From Pseudonocardia sp. C8 (GTDB lineage: Bacteria; Actinomycetota; Actinomycetes; Mycobacteriales; Pseudonocardiaceae): a DNA stretch of 64,000 nucleotides. The notes beneath the pieces are model-generated. The model worked only from the letters and a program-made list of their open reading frames with translations, did not search any database and was not told the DNA's origin. Made by a program: the position numbers and the translations under genes. Below, piece after piece: positions 25,206 through 34,316 of the stretch. The stretch lies in contig NZ_JACMTR010000002.1 in assembly GCF_014267175.1 (NCBI RefSeq), forward strand, positions 818,001-882,000, read 5' to 3'. Each line of letters starts with the position of its first letter. Position 1 is the stretch's first letter.

Positions 25206-25880
25206 TCAGGCCTTCTTCGCGTCGTAGGTGTGGGTGAGGGTGCGGCCGTCCGGCAGGGCCAGCCGCAGGTGCCAGGTCGTTCCGGCGACGAACGTGCCGG
25301 TGAGCAGGGGGACGGTTCCGGCGAAGCACACGAGGTCGCGCTCCTGGTCGAGGCCGCGCTCGCCGAGCAGCGCGACGAGGCCGGCCGGCCGGCGGAGCTT
25401 CGCCAGCGAGCCGTCCTGATAGGCGTCGCCGTCGACCCACGACGACATCGTGGTGGCGTCCCAGTCGAGCCCGTCCCAGTCCGGGACCGGGACGACGTGC
25501 GTGGCGACCGGCTTCGGGCAGGCCCGCTTCGAGTCGCCGATGTCGACGGTCTCCCGCTCACGGTCGGTGTGGTCGGAGCCGATACCCAGGTACCAGCGGC
25601 CGTCGTGGCGAACGAGCACCGGCTCGGCCTCGCCCGAGGTGTCACCGCCGGACACCTCGATGTGCGGCGCGGTCGTCACCGACTCGGCGGCGACGGTGTA
25701 GAACATCGGGACCTCGGGCGGCTCCGGCACGCCGATGGCCGCGAGCTCGTCGATGTGGTGACGGACGGCGTCCTCGTCACGGCCGGTGTAGCCGGCGACG
25801 ACGGCCTGGAAGTCGGTCAGGTGCAGGGTCTCGTCGGTGCCGAGCACCGTGAGGACGAGTGCGGGCTGTGACGGGTTCAT
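25206..25880 (-). CDS. DUF2848 family protein
   Basis: A 224-residue protein matching DUF2848 by pattern: VAGYTGRDEDAVRHHIDELAAIGVP, VPMFYTVAAESVTT, VLVRHDGRWYLGIGSDHTDRE, and SKRACPKPVA. The GSDHTDRE segment recalls acid clusters of fumarylacetoacetase-like folds, so a metal-dependent hydrolase is possible, but no function is established. ATG 25880 overlaps the amidase stop and the gene is followed directly by the monooxygenase. Operon membership is certain from the spacing. Confidence 0.75.
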   Translation of the reverse strand: MNPSQPALVLTVLGTDETLHLTDFQAVVAGYTGRDEDAVRHHIDELAAIGVPEPPEVPMFYTVAAESVTTAPHIEVSGGDTSGEAEPVLVRHDGRWYLGIGSDHTDRERETVDIGDSKRACPKPVATHVVPVPDWDGLDWDATTMSSWVDGDAYQDGSLAKLRRPAGLVALLGERGLDQERDLVCFAGTVPLLTGTFVAGTTWHLRLALPDGRTLTHTYDAKKA

Positions 25881-26689
25881 GCGGTCACCTCGGTCCGTCG
25901 GAGCGGACGGTAGTCGGTCAGCCGGTCGGCGAGTACCGGGAACTCGGTGCGGGTCCGGCCCACCCGTGCCGGGTCGATGTCGACGATCAGGACCTCCTCG
26001 TCCGCGCCGGCCTCGGCGACGACCTCGCCCCACGGGTCGACGACCCGGCTGTGGCCGCCGAGCGCGACGCCGTTCTGGGTGCCGCAGCTGTTGACGGCGA
26101 TGACGAAGGTCTGGGTGTCGAGGGCCCGGGCGGTGGTGAGCAGGCGCCAGTGCTCCAGCCGGGCGGCGGGCCAGGCGGCGGGGACGGCGACCAGCTCGGC
26201 ACCGGCGTCGACCAGCTCGTTCCACAGACCGGGGAACCGCAGATCGTAGCAGGTGGTCGTGCCGAGACGGCCGAACGGCGTCGGCGCCGACGACACCGTG
26301 TCGCCCGGGCTGAGCAGCTCGACCTCGCGGGAGGCGTAGCCGAAGATGTGGATCTTGCTCGACGTCGTCGCGACCCGGCCCTCGGGGTCGAGCAGGACGG
26401 CGGTGTTGCGGAGGCGGCCCCCGTCGGCCCGCTCGACGATACTGCCGGCCAGCACCCACGCCTGCCGGGCGCGGGCGGCGTCCGCGCAGAGCCGCACCGT
26501 CGGACCGGTGAGGTCCTCGGCCTCGGCCGTGTAGTCGTCGAAGTGGTGGAAGCCGACGGCCCACAGCTCCGGCAGGACGATCAGGTCGATCCCGGTGGGC
26601 AGGTCCGCCAGCGTGCGGCCGACCCGGGCCCGCCGGGCGGCGGCGTCCTCGCCCGTGGGGCTGCCGGTCTGGATGAGCGCGATGCGCAT
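25877..26689 (-). CDS. Carbon-nitrogen hydrolase (nitrilase superfamily), amidase-like
   Basis: A 270-residue protein with triad Glu41 (LPELWAVG), Lys112 (SKIHIFGY) and Cys147 (TTCYDLRFP). The TCYDLRFP motif and length place it with NIT2/omega-amidase-type and N-carbamoyl hydrolases rather than aromatic nitrilases. Within the operon it follows the MFS transporter and precedes DUF2848. A sequence of amide uptake, amide hydrolysis and aromatic hydroxylation is a reasonable reading. Confidence 0.85.
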   Translation of the reverse strand: MRIALIQTGSPTGEDAAARRARVGRTLADLPTGIDLIVLPELWAVGFHHFDDYTAEAEDLTGPTVRLCADAARARQAWVLAGSIVERADGGRLRNTAVLLDPEGRVATTSSKIHIFGYASREVELLSPGDTVSSAPTPFGRLGTTTCYDLRFPGLWNELVDAGAELVAVPAAWPAARLEHWRLLTTARALDTQTFVIAVNSCGTQNGVALGGHSRVVDPWGEVVAEAGADEEVLIVDIDPARVGRTRTEFPVLADRLTDYRPLRRTEVTA

Positions 26690-26705
26690 GGTTCTCCTCG
26701 GCGGG

Positions 26706-28073
26706 TCAGGTGCCGGCGTGGCTGGTCGACCCGGTCGCGCCCTGGGCGGTGGAGTCGAGGGAGGACAGGTCGATGTTGCGGGTCTCGCGGGACAGCACCG
26801 TGGCGACCAGGGAGACGATCCCCATGCCTGCGAGGTAGAAGGCGACCGCGTAGCCGGTGCCGAACGCCCGGTACAGGGCGAGCGCGATCATCGGAGCCAG
26901 GCCGCCCGCGACGACGGAGGCGAGGTTGTAGGCCAGCGAGACACCCGAGTACCGGACCTCGGTGGGGAACAGCTCGGAGAAGAAGGCGCCGATCACCCCG
27001 CTGTAGGCGGCGAAGATGAGCAGCCCGCCCGCGACGGCCAGCACGACCAGCGCGGTCTGCCGGGTCTGCAGCAGCGCGAAGAACGCGAACGCCCACACGA
27101 CGGTGGCCACCGAGGCCGCCAGGTAGATCGGGCGCCGCCCGACCCGGTCGGCCAGCGTCGCGAACAGCGGGATGGTGAGGACGGCGATCCCCTGGCCGAT
27201 CATGACGGCCATCAGCGCGGTCCCGCTGTCCATCTTCATGGCCTGGGTCACGAAGGTGATCACGAACAGCGAGAAGATGTAGAAGCCGGCGTTCTCGCCG
27301 AACCGGGTGCAGGCGGCCAGCAGGATCTTCCGCCAGTGGTGGCGGACCGCGTCGGACAGCGGCATCGAGCGCGTGGCGCCCGGCTGCTCCTGGCGGGCAC
27401 GGGCCTCCTGGAACAGCGGGGTCTCCTCGACGTACAGCCGCAGGACCAGGCCCACCACCACGAGCAGGGCGGAGAGGGCGAACGCGATGCGCCAGCCCCA
27501 GGACAGGAAGTCCTCCTCGGTCAGCAGGCCGGACAGCAGCGCCAGCACGCCCGCGGAGAGCAGGTTGCCCAGCGGCGGACCGACGTTCGGCCAGGACGAC
27601 CAGAACGCGCGGCGGCGCGAGTCCCCGTGCTCGGCGACCAGCAGCACGGCGCCGCCCCACTCGCCGCCCAGCGCGAAGCCCTGGATCAGCCGGAGCACCA
27701 CCAGCGCCAGCGGGGCGAGCACGCCGATCGAGTCGTAGCTCGGCAGGAACGCGATGAGGAAGGTCGACCCGCCCATCAGGAGCAGGCTGGCGATCAGGGT
27801 GGCCCGCCGGCCGAGCACGTCACCGTAGTGACCGAACACGGCGGCGCCGAGCGGTCGGGCGACGAAGCCGACGGCGTAGGTCGCGAAGGCGAGCAGGGTG
27901 CCCACCAGCGGATCCTCCGACGGGAAGAACAGGTGGTTGAACACCAGCGCGGCGGCGGTCCCGTAGAGGAAGAAGTCGTACCACTCGACCGCGGTGCCGG
28001 CGAGGCTGGAGCCGGCGACCACGCCGAGGCTGCTGCGGCCTCGACGCCTCTCCGGCGTGGTGGGGGATGACAT
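26706..28073 (-). CDS. MFS transporter, metabolite:proton symporter family
   Basis: A 455-residue, twelve-segment transporter of the shikimate/proline-betaine symporter type. TAVEWYDFFLYGTAAALVFN in the first membrane helix, RPLGAAVFGHYGDVLGRR in the loop between helices 2 and 3, and RLIQGFALGGEWGGA are hallmarks. It likely imports an organic acid or amide. The open frame extends further upstream, but ATG 28073 has GGAG about 12 bases before it and begins the known N-terminus. It is the first gene of the flavin-monooxygenase operon. Confidence 0.87.
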   Translation of the reverse strand: MSSPTTPERRRGRSSLGVVAGSSLAGTAVEWYDFFLYGTAAALVFNHLFFPSEDPLVGTLLAFATYAVGFVARPLGAAVFGHYGDVLGRRATLIASLLLMGGSTFLIAFLPSYDSIGVLAPLALVVLRLIQGFALGGEWGGAVLLVAEHGDSRRRAFWSSWPNVGPPLGNLLSAGVLALLSGLLTEEDFLSWGWRIAFALSALLVVVGLVLRLYVEETPLFQEARARQEQPGATRSMPLSDAVRHHWRKILLAACTRFGENAGFYIFSLFVITFVTQAMKMDSGTALMAVMIGQGIAVLTIPLFATLADRVGRRPIYLAASVATVVWAFAFFALLQTRQTALVVLAVAGGLLIFAAYSGVIGAFFSELFPTEVRYSGVSLAYNLASVVAGGLAPMIALALYRAFGTGYAVAFYLAGMGIVSLVATVLSRETRNIDLSSLDSTAQGATGSTSHAGT

Positions 28074-28167
28074 CTGTCGTCTGCTCCTGAGTCTGTCGGC
28101 GCCCTGAGGGGCGGCATGACCGGTGCGCACCGGCGTGGTGCGTGGGGCCACTCGAAGCAGGTGCCGG

Positions 28168-28217
28168 GTATCGAGCACCCTTGCGTCGATACACAGAATG
28201 TAGACGCATTGTATGCA
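28168..28217. promoter_or_regulatory. Cluster of inverted repeats upstream of the MFS operon
   Basis: The 459-bp gap 28074-28532 holds no gene. About 100-145 bp upstream of the MFS start are GTATCGA-N11-TCGATAC (28168-28192), TACA-N5-TGTA (28190-28202) and GCAT-TGT-ATGC (28206-28216). They are the most AT-rich part of the gap and probably carry the promoter and operator of the minus-strand operon. The binding protein is unknown. The remainder of the gap shows only a CCGGTGCGCACCGG palindrome at 28120. Confidence 0.4.
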
Positions 28218-28532
28218 GCTTGTCCACCCACGAGGTGCGGTCGGTTGCCGGTTCGTTCTGCGGGGGCTCCGCCGGCGGCGTGGGCGTCACGCGGTGCCCG
28301 CCGAGGTGCCGCTCGGATCGCTCAGCTGTGATCCGGCTCCCGGGAAGGTCCGTGTCCGGAACACTCCTGCCGAGGTGCAGCCGAGCGTCCGGCGAAGATC
28401 GACAATTCGCCCTGAGCTGCATGTCGGCTGGATTCGCGTGCTCTGCGGCGCGCTGCGGTGCGGCCGCTCGCTACGACGGTCGGCCGTGCCCGCCGAGGCG
28501 GATCCCGGCCGGGACCGGGCTCGGATCGTCGG

Positions 28533-29129
28533 TCAGCCGGCGCCGACCATGCGCAGGGCCAGGTCGGCGTAGAAGCCGCCGATGTCGTCCGGCGACCACT
28601 GCCCGTCGGTGCGGTACCAGCGGGCGATGTCGATGCCGAGCGAGAGCAGGGCGGTGGCGGCCATGTCGGCGTGCGGGGTCCGGAACACACCGGCGTCGAT
28701 GCCCCGCTGGATGAGGGCCCGCAGCTCGGCGCTGATGGCGCGGCGCAGCTCCCGGATCTCGGCGTGGTGCTCCGGGGAGAGCGCCGCGAGCTCGTAGTTC
28801 ACGATCCGGGCCGTGGTGTGGGCGCGGGCGTGGTGGACCGCGAACTCGCGGATCACGGCCGTCAGCTGCTCCGCGGGGTCGGACGTCGAGCGCACGGCGG
28901 CGCGGATGAGCTCGAGGGTCGTCTCGTGTCCCGCCCGGGAGATCAGGTGGAGCAGCTCCTCCTTGGAGCGGTGGTGCACGTAGACGGCGGCCGGGCTCAT
29001 GCCCGCGGCGGTGGCGATGTCGCGCGTGGTGGTCGCGTGGAACCCCTTCTCGGCGAACGCCGTCGTCGCCGCCCGGAGCAGCTTGGCCCGGGTCTCGTCG
29101 CTCCGGGAGCGGTCGCGGGTACCGGTCAT
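28533..29129 (-). CDS. TetR-family transcriptional regulator
   Basis: A 198-residue repressor. The N-terminal helix-turn-helix reads AFAEKGFHATTTRDIATAAGMSPAAVYVHH (about residues 25-54), followed by a helical ligand domain. ATG 29129 has GGAGG eight bases upstream; the longer open frame has no such support. It is divergent from the acyl-CoA operon, with a shared 126-bp intergenic region containing a clear dyad. By analogy with other TetR regulators of beta-oxidation genes, an acyl-CoA inducer is likely. Confidence 0.87.
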   Translation of the reverse strand: MTGTRDRSRSDETRAKLLRAATTAFAEKGFHATTTRDIATAAGMSPAAVYVHHRSKEELLHLISRAGHETTLELIRAAVRSTSDPAEQLTAVIREFAVHHARAHTTARIVNYELAALSPEHHAEIRELRRAISAELRALIQRGIDAGVFRTPHADMAATALLSLGIDIARWYRTDGQWSPDDIGGFYADLALRMVGAG

Positions 29130-29224
29130 GCGGTCACTCCTCCCGGCAGCGCATGTGATCCACGTCATCGGGCCGGCGCGTTGACCGTGCGGTCGCGGTG
29201 CACCAGCGTAGGGCACAACGTAAT

Positions 29225-29240
29225 CTAAGTGAGCGCTTAG
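29225..29240. promoter_or_regulatory. Candidate TetR operator
   Basis: CTAAG-TGAGCG-CTTAG, a 16-bp dyad with perfect 5-bp arms and an AGCGCT-type core, lies 16 bases before the thiolase start and 96 bases from the tetR start. The core resembles operators of actinobacterial TetR regulators of fatty-acid genes. It is the only such dyad in the divergent gap. Confidence 0.6.
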
Positions 29241-29255
29241 TCAAAGGGGACTGGT

Positions 29256-30476
29256 ATGGAGCACGCCGTCGTCGTCTCGATGGCGCGATCGCCGATCGGC
29301 CGGGCCGGCAAGGGATCGCTGAAGGACATGCGCCCGGACGACCTGACCGTGCAGATGGTCGAGGCCGCGCTGGCCAAGGTTCCGCAGCTCGACCGCACCG
29401 AGATCGACGACCTCGTCCTGGGCTGCGGCCAGCCGGCCGGCGAGTCGGGCTACAACATGGCCCGGGTGGTCGCGGTCCTCGCCGGCATGGACCACCTGCC
29501 CGGCGTGACGGTGAACCGCTACTGCTCCTCGAGCCTGCAGACCACCCGGATGGCGATGCACGCGATCCGGGCCGGCGAGGGCGAGGTGTTCGTCTCGGCC
29601 GGGGTCGAGACGGTGAGCCGCTACGTCCACGGCTCCGCCGACGGGCTCCCGGACACCCACAACCCGCTGTTCGCCGAGGCGGAGTCCCGCACGCAGCGGT
29701 CCGCCGAGGGCGGTGCGACGACCTGGACGGACCCGCGCGCCGGCGGCTCGCTGCCCGACGTGTACATCGCGATGGGGCAGACCGCGGAGAACGTCGCCCG
29801 GTACGCCGGCGTCACCAGGGCCGAGCAGGACGCGTTCGGCGTGCGCAGCCAGAACCGGGCCGAGAAGGCGATCGCCGACGGCTTCTGGGAGCGAGACATC
29901 ACCCCGGTCACGCTGCTCGACGGCACCCGGGTCACGGCCGACGACGGGCCGCGGGCCGGCGTCACCCCGGAGTCCGTGGCCGGGCTGCAGCCGGTGTTCC
30001 GGCCCGACGGCACCGTCACCGCCGCCAACTGCTGTCCGCTCAACGACGGCGCCGCCGCGCTCGTGATCATGTCCGAGCGGAAGGCGGCGGAGCTGGGCGT
30101 GACCCCGCTCGCGCGGATCGTCAGCACCGGGGTCTCCGGGCTCTCGCCGGAGATCATGGGGCTGGGCCCGGTGGAGGCCTCCCGGCAGGCGCTCGCCCGC
30201 GCCGGCCTCACGATCGACGACATCGACCTGGTCGAGATCAACGAGGCGTTCGCCGCGCAGGTGATCCCGTCCGCCCGCGAGCTCGGCGTCGACGAGGACA
30301 AGCTCAACGTCAACGGCGGCGCGATCGCCGTCGGCCACCCGTTCGGCATGACCGGGGCCCGGATCACCAGCACCCTGGTCAACTCCCTGCAGTGGCACGA
30401 CAAGCAGTTCGGCCTGGAGACGATGTGCGTCGGCGGCGGCCAGGGCATGGCGATGGTGCTGGAGCGGTTGTCGTGA
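29256..30476 (+). CDS. Acetyl-CoA C-acyltransferase (thiolase)
   Basis: A 406-residue degradative thiolase. The acyl-accepting nucleophile is Cys90 (VNRYCSSSLQ). The NEAFAAQ and GHPFGMTGAR motifs provide the catalytic histidine, and the second cysteine lies in CVGGGQG. It cleaves 3-ketoacyl-CoA with CoA in the last step of beta-oxidation. AAGGGG is six bases before the ATG. First gene of the operon under the TetR site; its stop overlaps the next gene (GTGA). Confidence 0.92.
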   Translation: MEHAVVVSMARSPIGRAGKGSLKDMRPDDLTVQMVEAALAKVPQLDRTEIDDLVLGCGQPAGESGYNMARVVAVLAGMDHLPGVTVNRYCSSSLQTTRMAMHAIRAGEGEVFVSAGVETVSRYVHGSADGLPDTHNPLFAEAESRTQRSAEGGATTWTDPRAGGSLPDVYIAMGQTAENVARYAGVTRAEQDAFGVRSQNRAEKAIADGFWERDITPVTLLDGTRVTADDGPRAGVTPESVAGLQPVFRPDGTVTAANCCPLNDGAAALVIMSERKAAELGVTPLARIVSTGVSGLSPEIMGLGPVEASRQALARAGLTIDDIDLVEINEAFAAQVIPSARELGVDEDKLNVNGGAIAVGHPFGMTGARITSTLVNSLQWHDKQFGLETMCVGGGQGMAMVLERLS

Positions 30477-31228
30477 GCGGGCGGCTGGACGGGCGGACCG
30501 CGATCGTCACCGGCGCCAGCCGGGGGATCGGGCTGGGCGTCGCCGAGCGGCTGGTGGCCGAGGGCGCCCGGGTCGTGATCACCGGGCGGAAGCAGGAGGC
30601 CCTCGACGCCGCGGTGGAGTCGCTCGGGGGGCCTGCGCACGCGGTCGGCGTCGCCGGGCGGGCCGACGACACGGCGCACCAGGCCGAGACCGTCGCCCGC
30701 GCGATCGCGACCTTCGACAGCGTCGACCTGCTGGTCAACAACGCCGGCATCAACCCGGTGTACGGGCCGCTGGTCGACCTCGACATCGCCGCGGCCCGCA
30801 AGACCGTCGAGGTCAACTGCCTGGCGGCGCTGTCCTGGGTGCAGGTGGCGCACCGGGAGTGGATGCGCGAGCACGGCGGGGCGATCGTCAACGTGTCCTC
30901 GGTGGCGGGGACCCGGCCGGCGCCGGGCATCGGCTTCTACGGCGCCAGCAAGGCGATGCTCACCCACCTCACCCAGGAGCTGGCCGTCGAGCTCGGCCCG
31001 GACGTCCGGGTCAACGCCGTGGCCCCCGCCGTGGTGAAGACGGCGTTCGCGACCGCCCTCTACGAGGGCCGCGAGGAGCAGGTCGCCGCGACCTACCCGC
31101 TCAAGCGGCTCGGCGTGCCGGCGGACGTCGCGAGCGTGGTGGCGTTCCTGCTCTCCGCCGACGCCGCCTGGATGACCGGCCAGCTGCTGCTCGTCGACGG
31201 TGGCATCACCCTGACTGGAGCTGCCTGA
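30473..31228 (+). CDS. Short-chain dehydrogenase/reductase
   Basis: A 251-residue classical SDR: cofactor motif GASRGIG, NNAG strand, catalytic Ser in VNVSSVAGT and Tyr-x-x-x-Lys in YGASK, and a typical C-terminus (MTGQLLLVDGGITL). The GR pair after the first strand (ITGRKQ) is compatible with NADP(H). It probably oxidises a 3-hydroxyacyl-CoA for the adjacent thiolase. GTG start in the thiolase stop; its own stop overlaps the next SDR start. Confidence 0.88.
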   Translation: MSGRLDGRTAIVTGASRGIGLGVAERLVAEGARVVITGRKQEALDAAVESLGGPAHAVGVAGRADDTAHQAETVARAIATFDSVDLLVNNAGINPVYGPLVDLDIAAARKTVEVNCLAALSWVQVAHREWMREHGGAIVNVSSVAGTRPAPGIGFYGASKAMLTHLTQELAVELGPDVRVNAVAPAVVKTAFATALYEGREEQVAATYPLKRLGVPADVASVVAFLLSADAAWMTGQLLLVDGGITLTGAA

Positions 31229-32010
31229 TGACCGTGCAGGACAAGGGAATCGTGGTCACCGGGGCCGGTCACGGCATCGGCAGGGCGCTGGCGGCACGCA
31301 TGGCCGCCGAGGGTGGCCGGGTCGTCGTCAACGACATCGACGCCGACGCCGCGGCCGCGGCCGCCGCGGCGATCGGCGGCCACGCGGTCCCCGGCGACCT
31401 CGGCACCGAGGAGGGTGTCGCCGCGCTCGTGGCGGCGGCGCGGGCCGAGCTGGGCGCGATCGACGTCTGGTTCGCCAACGCCGGCATCGACCGCGGCCAC
31501 GGGCTCGACGCCCCCGAGGAGGACTGGGAAGCGGCGCTCGGGATCAACGTGCTCTCCCACGTGCGGGCCGCGCGCCTGCTCGTGCCCGACTGGGTGGAGC
31601 GCGGCGGCGGGCGGTTCGTGGCGACCGCGTCGGCCGCCGGGTTGCTGACCATGCTCGGCAGCCCGGTCTACTCGGTGACCAAGCACGCCGCGGTCGCGTT
31701 CGCCGAGTGGCTGTCGGCCACCTACCGGCACCGGGGCGTCGTCGTCCAGGCGATCTGCCCGCAGGGCGTCCGGACCCGGATGCTCGACGGGGCCGGGCCG
31801 CTGCAGGAGCTGCTCAGCCACGACAGCGCCATCTCCCCGGAGGACGTGGCCGAGGCCGTGTGGCAGGCGCTGCAGGACGACCGGTTCCTGATCCTGCCGC
31901 ACCCCGAGGTGGCCGGGTACTACGCCACCCGCGCCACCGAGCCGGACCGCTGGCTGCACGGCATGAACAAGCTGCAGCGCCGGCTGGAGGACCGGGGGGC
32001 GTTCTCGTGA
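31228..32010 (+). CDS. Short-chain dehydrogenase/reductase, second
   Basis: A 260-residue SDR with GAGHGIG and VVNDIDADA (Asp after the second strand, suggesting NAD), ANAGI, Ser in ATASAAGLL and YSVTK. The C-terminus differs from the first SDR (PEVAGYYATRATEPDRWLHGMNKLQRRL), which is common in SDRs paired with acyl-CoA enzymes. It may oxidise a second hydroxyl or carbonyl intermediate. It overlaps both neighbouring genes by one to four bases. Confidence 0.86.
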   Translation: MTVQDKGIVVTGAGHGIGRALAARMAAEGGRVVVNDIDADAAAAAAAAIGGHAVPGDLGTEEGVAALVAAARAELGAIDVWFANAGIDRGHGLDAPEEDWEAALGINVLSHVRAARLLVPDWVERGGGRFVATASAAGLLTMLGSPVYSVTKHAAVAFAEWLSATYRHRGVVVQAICPQGVRTRMLDGAGPLQELLSHDSAISPEDVAEAVWQALQDDRFLILPHPEVAGYYATRATEPDRWLHGMNKLQRRLEDRGAFS

Positions 32011-33074
32011 CGGCATGGCAGGCGTCCGAGCCCGGCGAGGCCGCCGACGCCCCCGGTACGCACCCGCCCGGCCTCGACCCGGACCGCCTGGGCGGCTGGC
32101 TCCGCACGGCCGTCCCCGGAGTGGGGGAGCGGCTCACCGCCACGCTGCTCACCGGCGGCAAGTCCAACCTCACCTACCGGGTGGCCGACGAGCACGGCCG
32201 GTCCTGGGTGGTTCGCCGCCCGCCGCTGGGGCACGTGCTCGCCACGGCCCACGACATGGGTCGCGAGTACCGCGTCATGACCGCGCTGCGCGACACCGGC
32301 GTGCCCGTGCCGCGGACGTGCGCGCGGTGCGACGACGACACCGTCCTCGGGGCGCCGTTCTACGTCATGGAGCACGTCGCCGGGACCCCGTACCGGTACG
32401 CCTCGGAACTGGTGGCGCTCGGCCCGGAGCGCACCCGCGCGATCTCGACCCGGCTCGTCGACACCCTGGCCGTCCTGCACGAGGTCGACCCGGCCGCGGT
32501 GGGGCTGGCCGGCTTCGGCCGGCCGGCGGGCTTCCTGGCCCGCCAGGTGCGCCGCTGGCGCACCCAGCTCGACGCGTCGCACACCCGCGACCTCCCGGCC
32601 GCCGACGAGCTCCACCGCCGGCTGGCCGAGGACGTGCCCGACGAGTCGGCGCCCGGGATCGTCCACGGCGACTACCGGCTCGACAACGTGCTCGTCGACG
32701 GCACCGACCGGATCGCCGCGGTGATCGACTGGGAGATGGCGACCCTCGGCGACCCGCTCACCGACCTGGCCCTGCTGGTGCTCTACCAGCGCCTGGGCGC
32801 GCTGCCCGGGCGGACCGCGGTGGCCGATGCCGCGAGCGCGCCCGGGCACCTCACCGAGCCGGAGATCCTGGAGCGCTACGCCGCGCGCAGCCGGCGCGAC
32901 CTCTCGCGTCTCGGCTTCCACCTCGGGCTCGCGGCGTTCAAGCTGGCCGCGATCCTCGAGGGCATCCATTGTCGCCACCTCCGGGGACACACCGTGGGGG
33001 CAGGATTCGAGCACGTGGGCGACACCGTCGTCCCGCTGCTCGACCTGGGGCTCACCGCACTGAAGGAGACCTAG
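32007..33074 (+). CDS. APH-type phosphotransferase, LvaA/ACAD10-11 kinase-like
   Basis: A 355-residue kinase of the aminoglycoside-phosphotransferase fold. Features are the glycine-rich TGGKSNLTYRV, the catalytic loop VHGDYRLDNVLVD and the metal site VIDWEMATLGDPLTDL. Members next to acyl-CoA dehydrogenases include LvaA of levulinate catabolism and the kinase domain of animal ACAD10/ACAD11, which phosphorylate 4-hydroxyacyl-CoA. It ends three bases before an acyl-CoA dehydrogenase. Role in antibiotic resistance is unlikely in this setting. Confidence 0.85.
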   Translation: MTAWQASEPGEAADAPGTHPPGLDPDRLGGWLRTAVPGVGERLTATLLTGGKSNLTYRVADEHGRSWVVRRPPLGHVLATAHDMGREYRVMTALRDTGVPVPRTCARCDDDTVLGAPFYVMEHVAGTPYRYASELVALGPERTRAISTRLVDTLAVLHEVDPAAVGLAGFGRPAGFLARQVRRWRTQLDASHTRDLPAADELHRRLAEDVPDESAPGIVHGDYRLDNVLVDGTDRIAAVIDWEMATLGDPLTDLALLVLYQRLGALPGRTAVADAASAPGHLTEPEILERYAARSRRDLSRLGFHLGLAAFKLAAILEGIHCRHLRGHTVGAGFEHVGDTVVPLLDLGLTALKET

Positions 33075-33077
33075 CAG

Positions 33078-34316
33078 ATGGACTTCGCTTTCGACGACCG
33101 GACGCTCGAGCTGCGGAAGACGCTGCTCGACTTCATGGACTCGCACGTCTACCCGGCCGAACCCGTCTTCGCCGAGCAGCTGGAGCAGCTGCCCGACCGG
33201 TGGGCCTTCGACTCGGTGCCGGTGCTCGCCGAGCTGCGGGCCGAGGCCCGCCGGCGCGGGCTGTGGAACCTGTTCCTGCCCGGCGAGCACGGTGCCGGCC
33301 TGACCAACCTGCAGTACGCCCCGCTGGCCGAGATCACCGGTCGCAGCGGGCACCTCGCGCCGGCCGCGCTCAACTGCGCGGCGCCGGACACCGGCAACAT
33401 GGAGGTGCTCGCCCAGTTCGGCACCGACCAGCAGAAGCAGGAGTGGCTCGAGCCACTGCTGGCCGGCGAGATCCGGTCGTCGTTCGCGATGACCGAGCCG
33501 GACGTGGCGTCCTCGGACGCCACCAACATCGGGACCCGGATCGAGCGCGACGGCGACGACTACGTCATCAACGGCCGCAAGTGGTGGATCACCGGCGCGA
33601 TGAACCCGAACGCGCGGATCTTCATCGTGATGGGCAAGACCGACCCGTCGGCCGACCGGCACCGGCAGCAGTCGATGATCCTCGTGCCGCGGGACGTGCC
33701 GGGCGTCACGATCGAGCGCGGCATGCACGTGCTGGGCTACGACGACCACGACCACGGCGGGCACGCCGAGATGACCTTCACCGACGTGCGGGTCCCGGCG
33801 ACCAATCTCATCGCGGGCGAGGGCGACGGGTTCGCCATCGCCCAGGCCCGGCTGGGGCCGGGGCGGATCCACCACTGCATGCGGTCGCTCGGGGTCGCCG
33901 AGCGGGCCGTCGAGCTGATGTGCGCCCGCGCGAGCGAGCGGGTGGCGTTCGGCAAGCCGATCGCCGAGCAGGGCGTGGTCCGCGACTGGATCGCCGAGTC
34001 GCGGGTCCGCATCGAGCAGCTCCGCCTACTGGTGCTCAAGACCGCCTGGCTGATGGACACCGTCGGCAACAAGGGCGCGCACTCCGAGATCCAGGCGATC
34101 AAGATCGCCACCCCGGCCACGGTCCAGTGGATCCTGGACAAGGCGATCCAGGTGCACGGCGCCGGCGGGCTGTCCCAGGACTTCCCGCTCGCCGCCGCCT
34201 ACGCCGGCATCCGGACGCTGCGTTTCGCCGACGGCCCGGACGAGGTCCACAAGAACGCGCTGGCCCGCACCGAGCTCCGTCGTCAGGCGGCCGACCGGAA
34301 GGACACCCATGGCTGA
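33078..34316 (+). CDS. Acyl-CoA dehydrogenase, LvaC/ACAD11-like
   Basis: A 412-residue flavoenzyme. FAD/substrate motifs include [16 protein letters not shown], the WWITGAMNP strand, and the C-terminal [33 protein letters not shown] block. The long N-terminal region ([19 protein letters not shown]) is that of ACAD10/11-type dehydrogenases. Following the APH kinase, it may eliminate phosphate from a 4-phosphoacyl-CoA and yield an enoyl-CoA rather than act as a simple dehydrogenase. Its stop overlaps the next gene by eight bases. Confidence 0.88.
   Translation: MDFAFDDRTLELRKTLLDFMDSHVYPAEPVFAEQLEQLPDRWAFDSVPVLAELRAEARRRGLWNLFLPGEHGAGLTNLQYAPLAEITGRSGHLAPAALNCAAPDTGNMEVLAQFGTDQQKQEWLEPLLAGEIRSSFAMTEPDVASSDATNIGTRIERDGDDYVINGRKWWITGAMNPNARIFIVMGKTDPSADRHRQQSMILVPRDVPGVTIERGMHVLGYDDHDHGGHAEMTFTDVRVPATNLIAGEGDGFAIAQARLGPGRIHHCMRSLGVAERAVELMCARASERVAFGKPIAEQGVVRDWIAESRVRIEQLRLLVLKTAWLMDTVGNKGAHSEIQAIKIATPATVQWILDKAIQVHGAGGLSQDFPLAAAYAGIRTLRFADGPDEVHKNALARTELRRQAADRKDTHG

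Noticed and set aside
23448..25871. An 807-codon open frame on the plus strand
   Set aside because: Antisense shadow of the cupin, HpaB and DUF2848 genes, with composition typical of a GC-rich reverse frame.
32007..33074. Aminoglycoside resistance gene
   Set aside because: The fold is shared, but the position inside an acyl-CoA operon next to an ACAD11-like gene points to a hydroxyacyl-CoA kinase.
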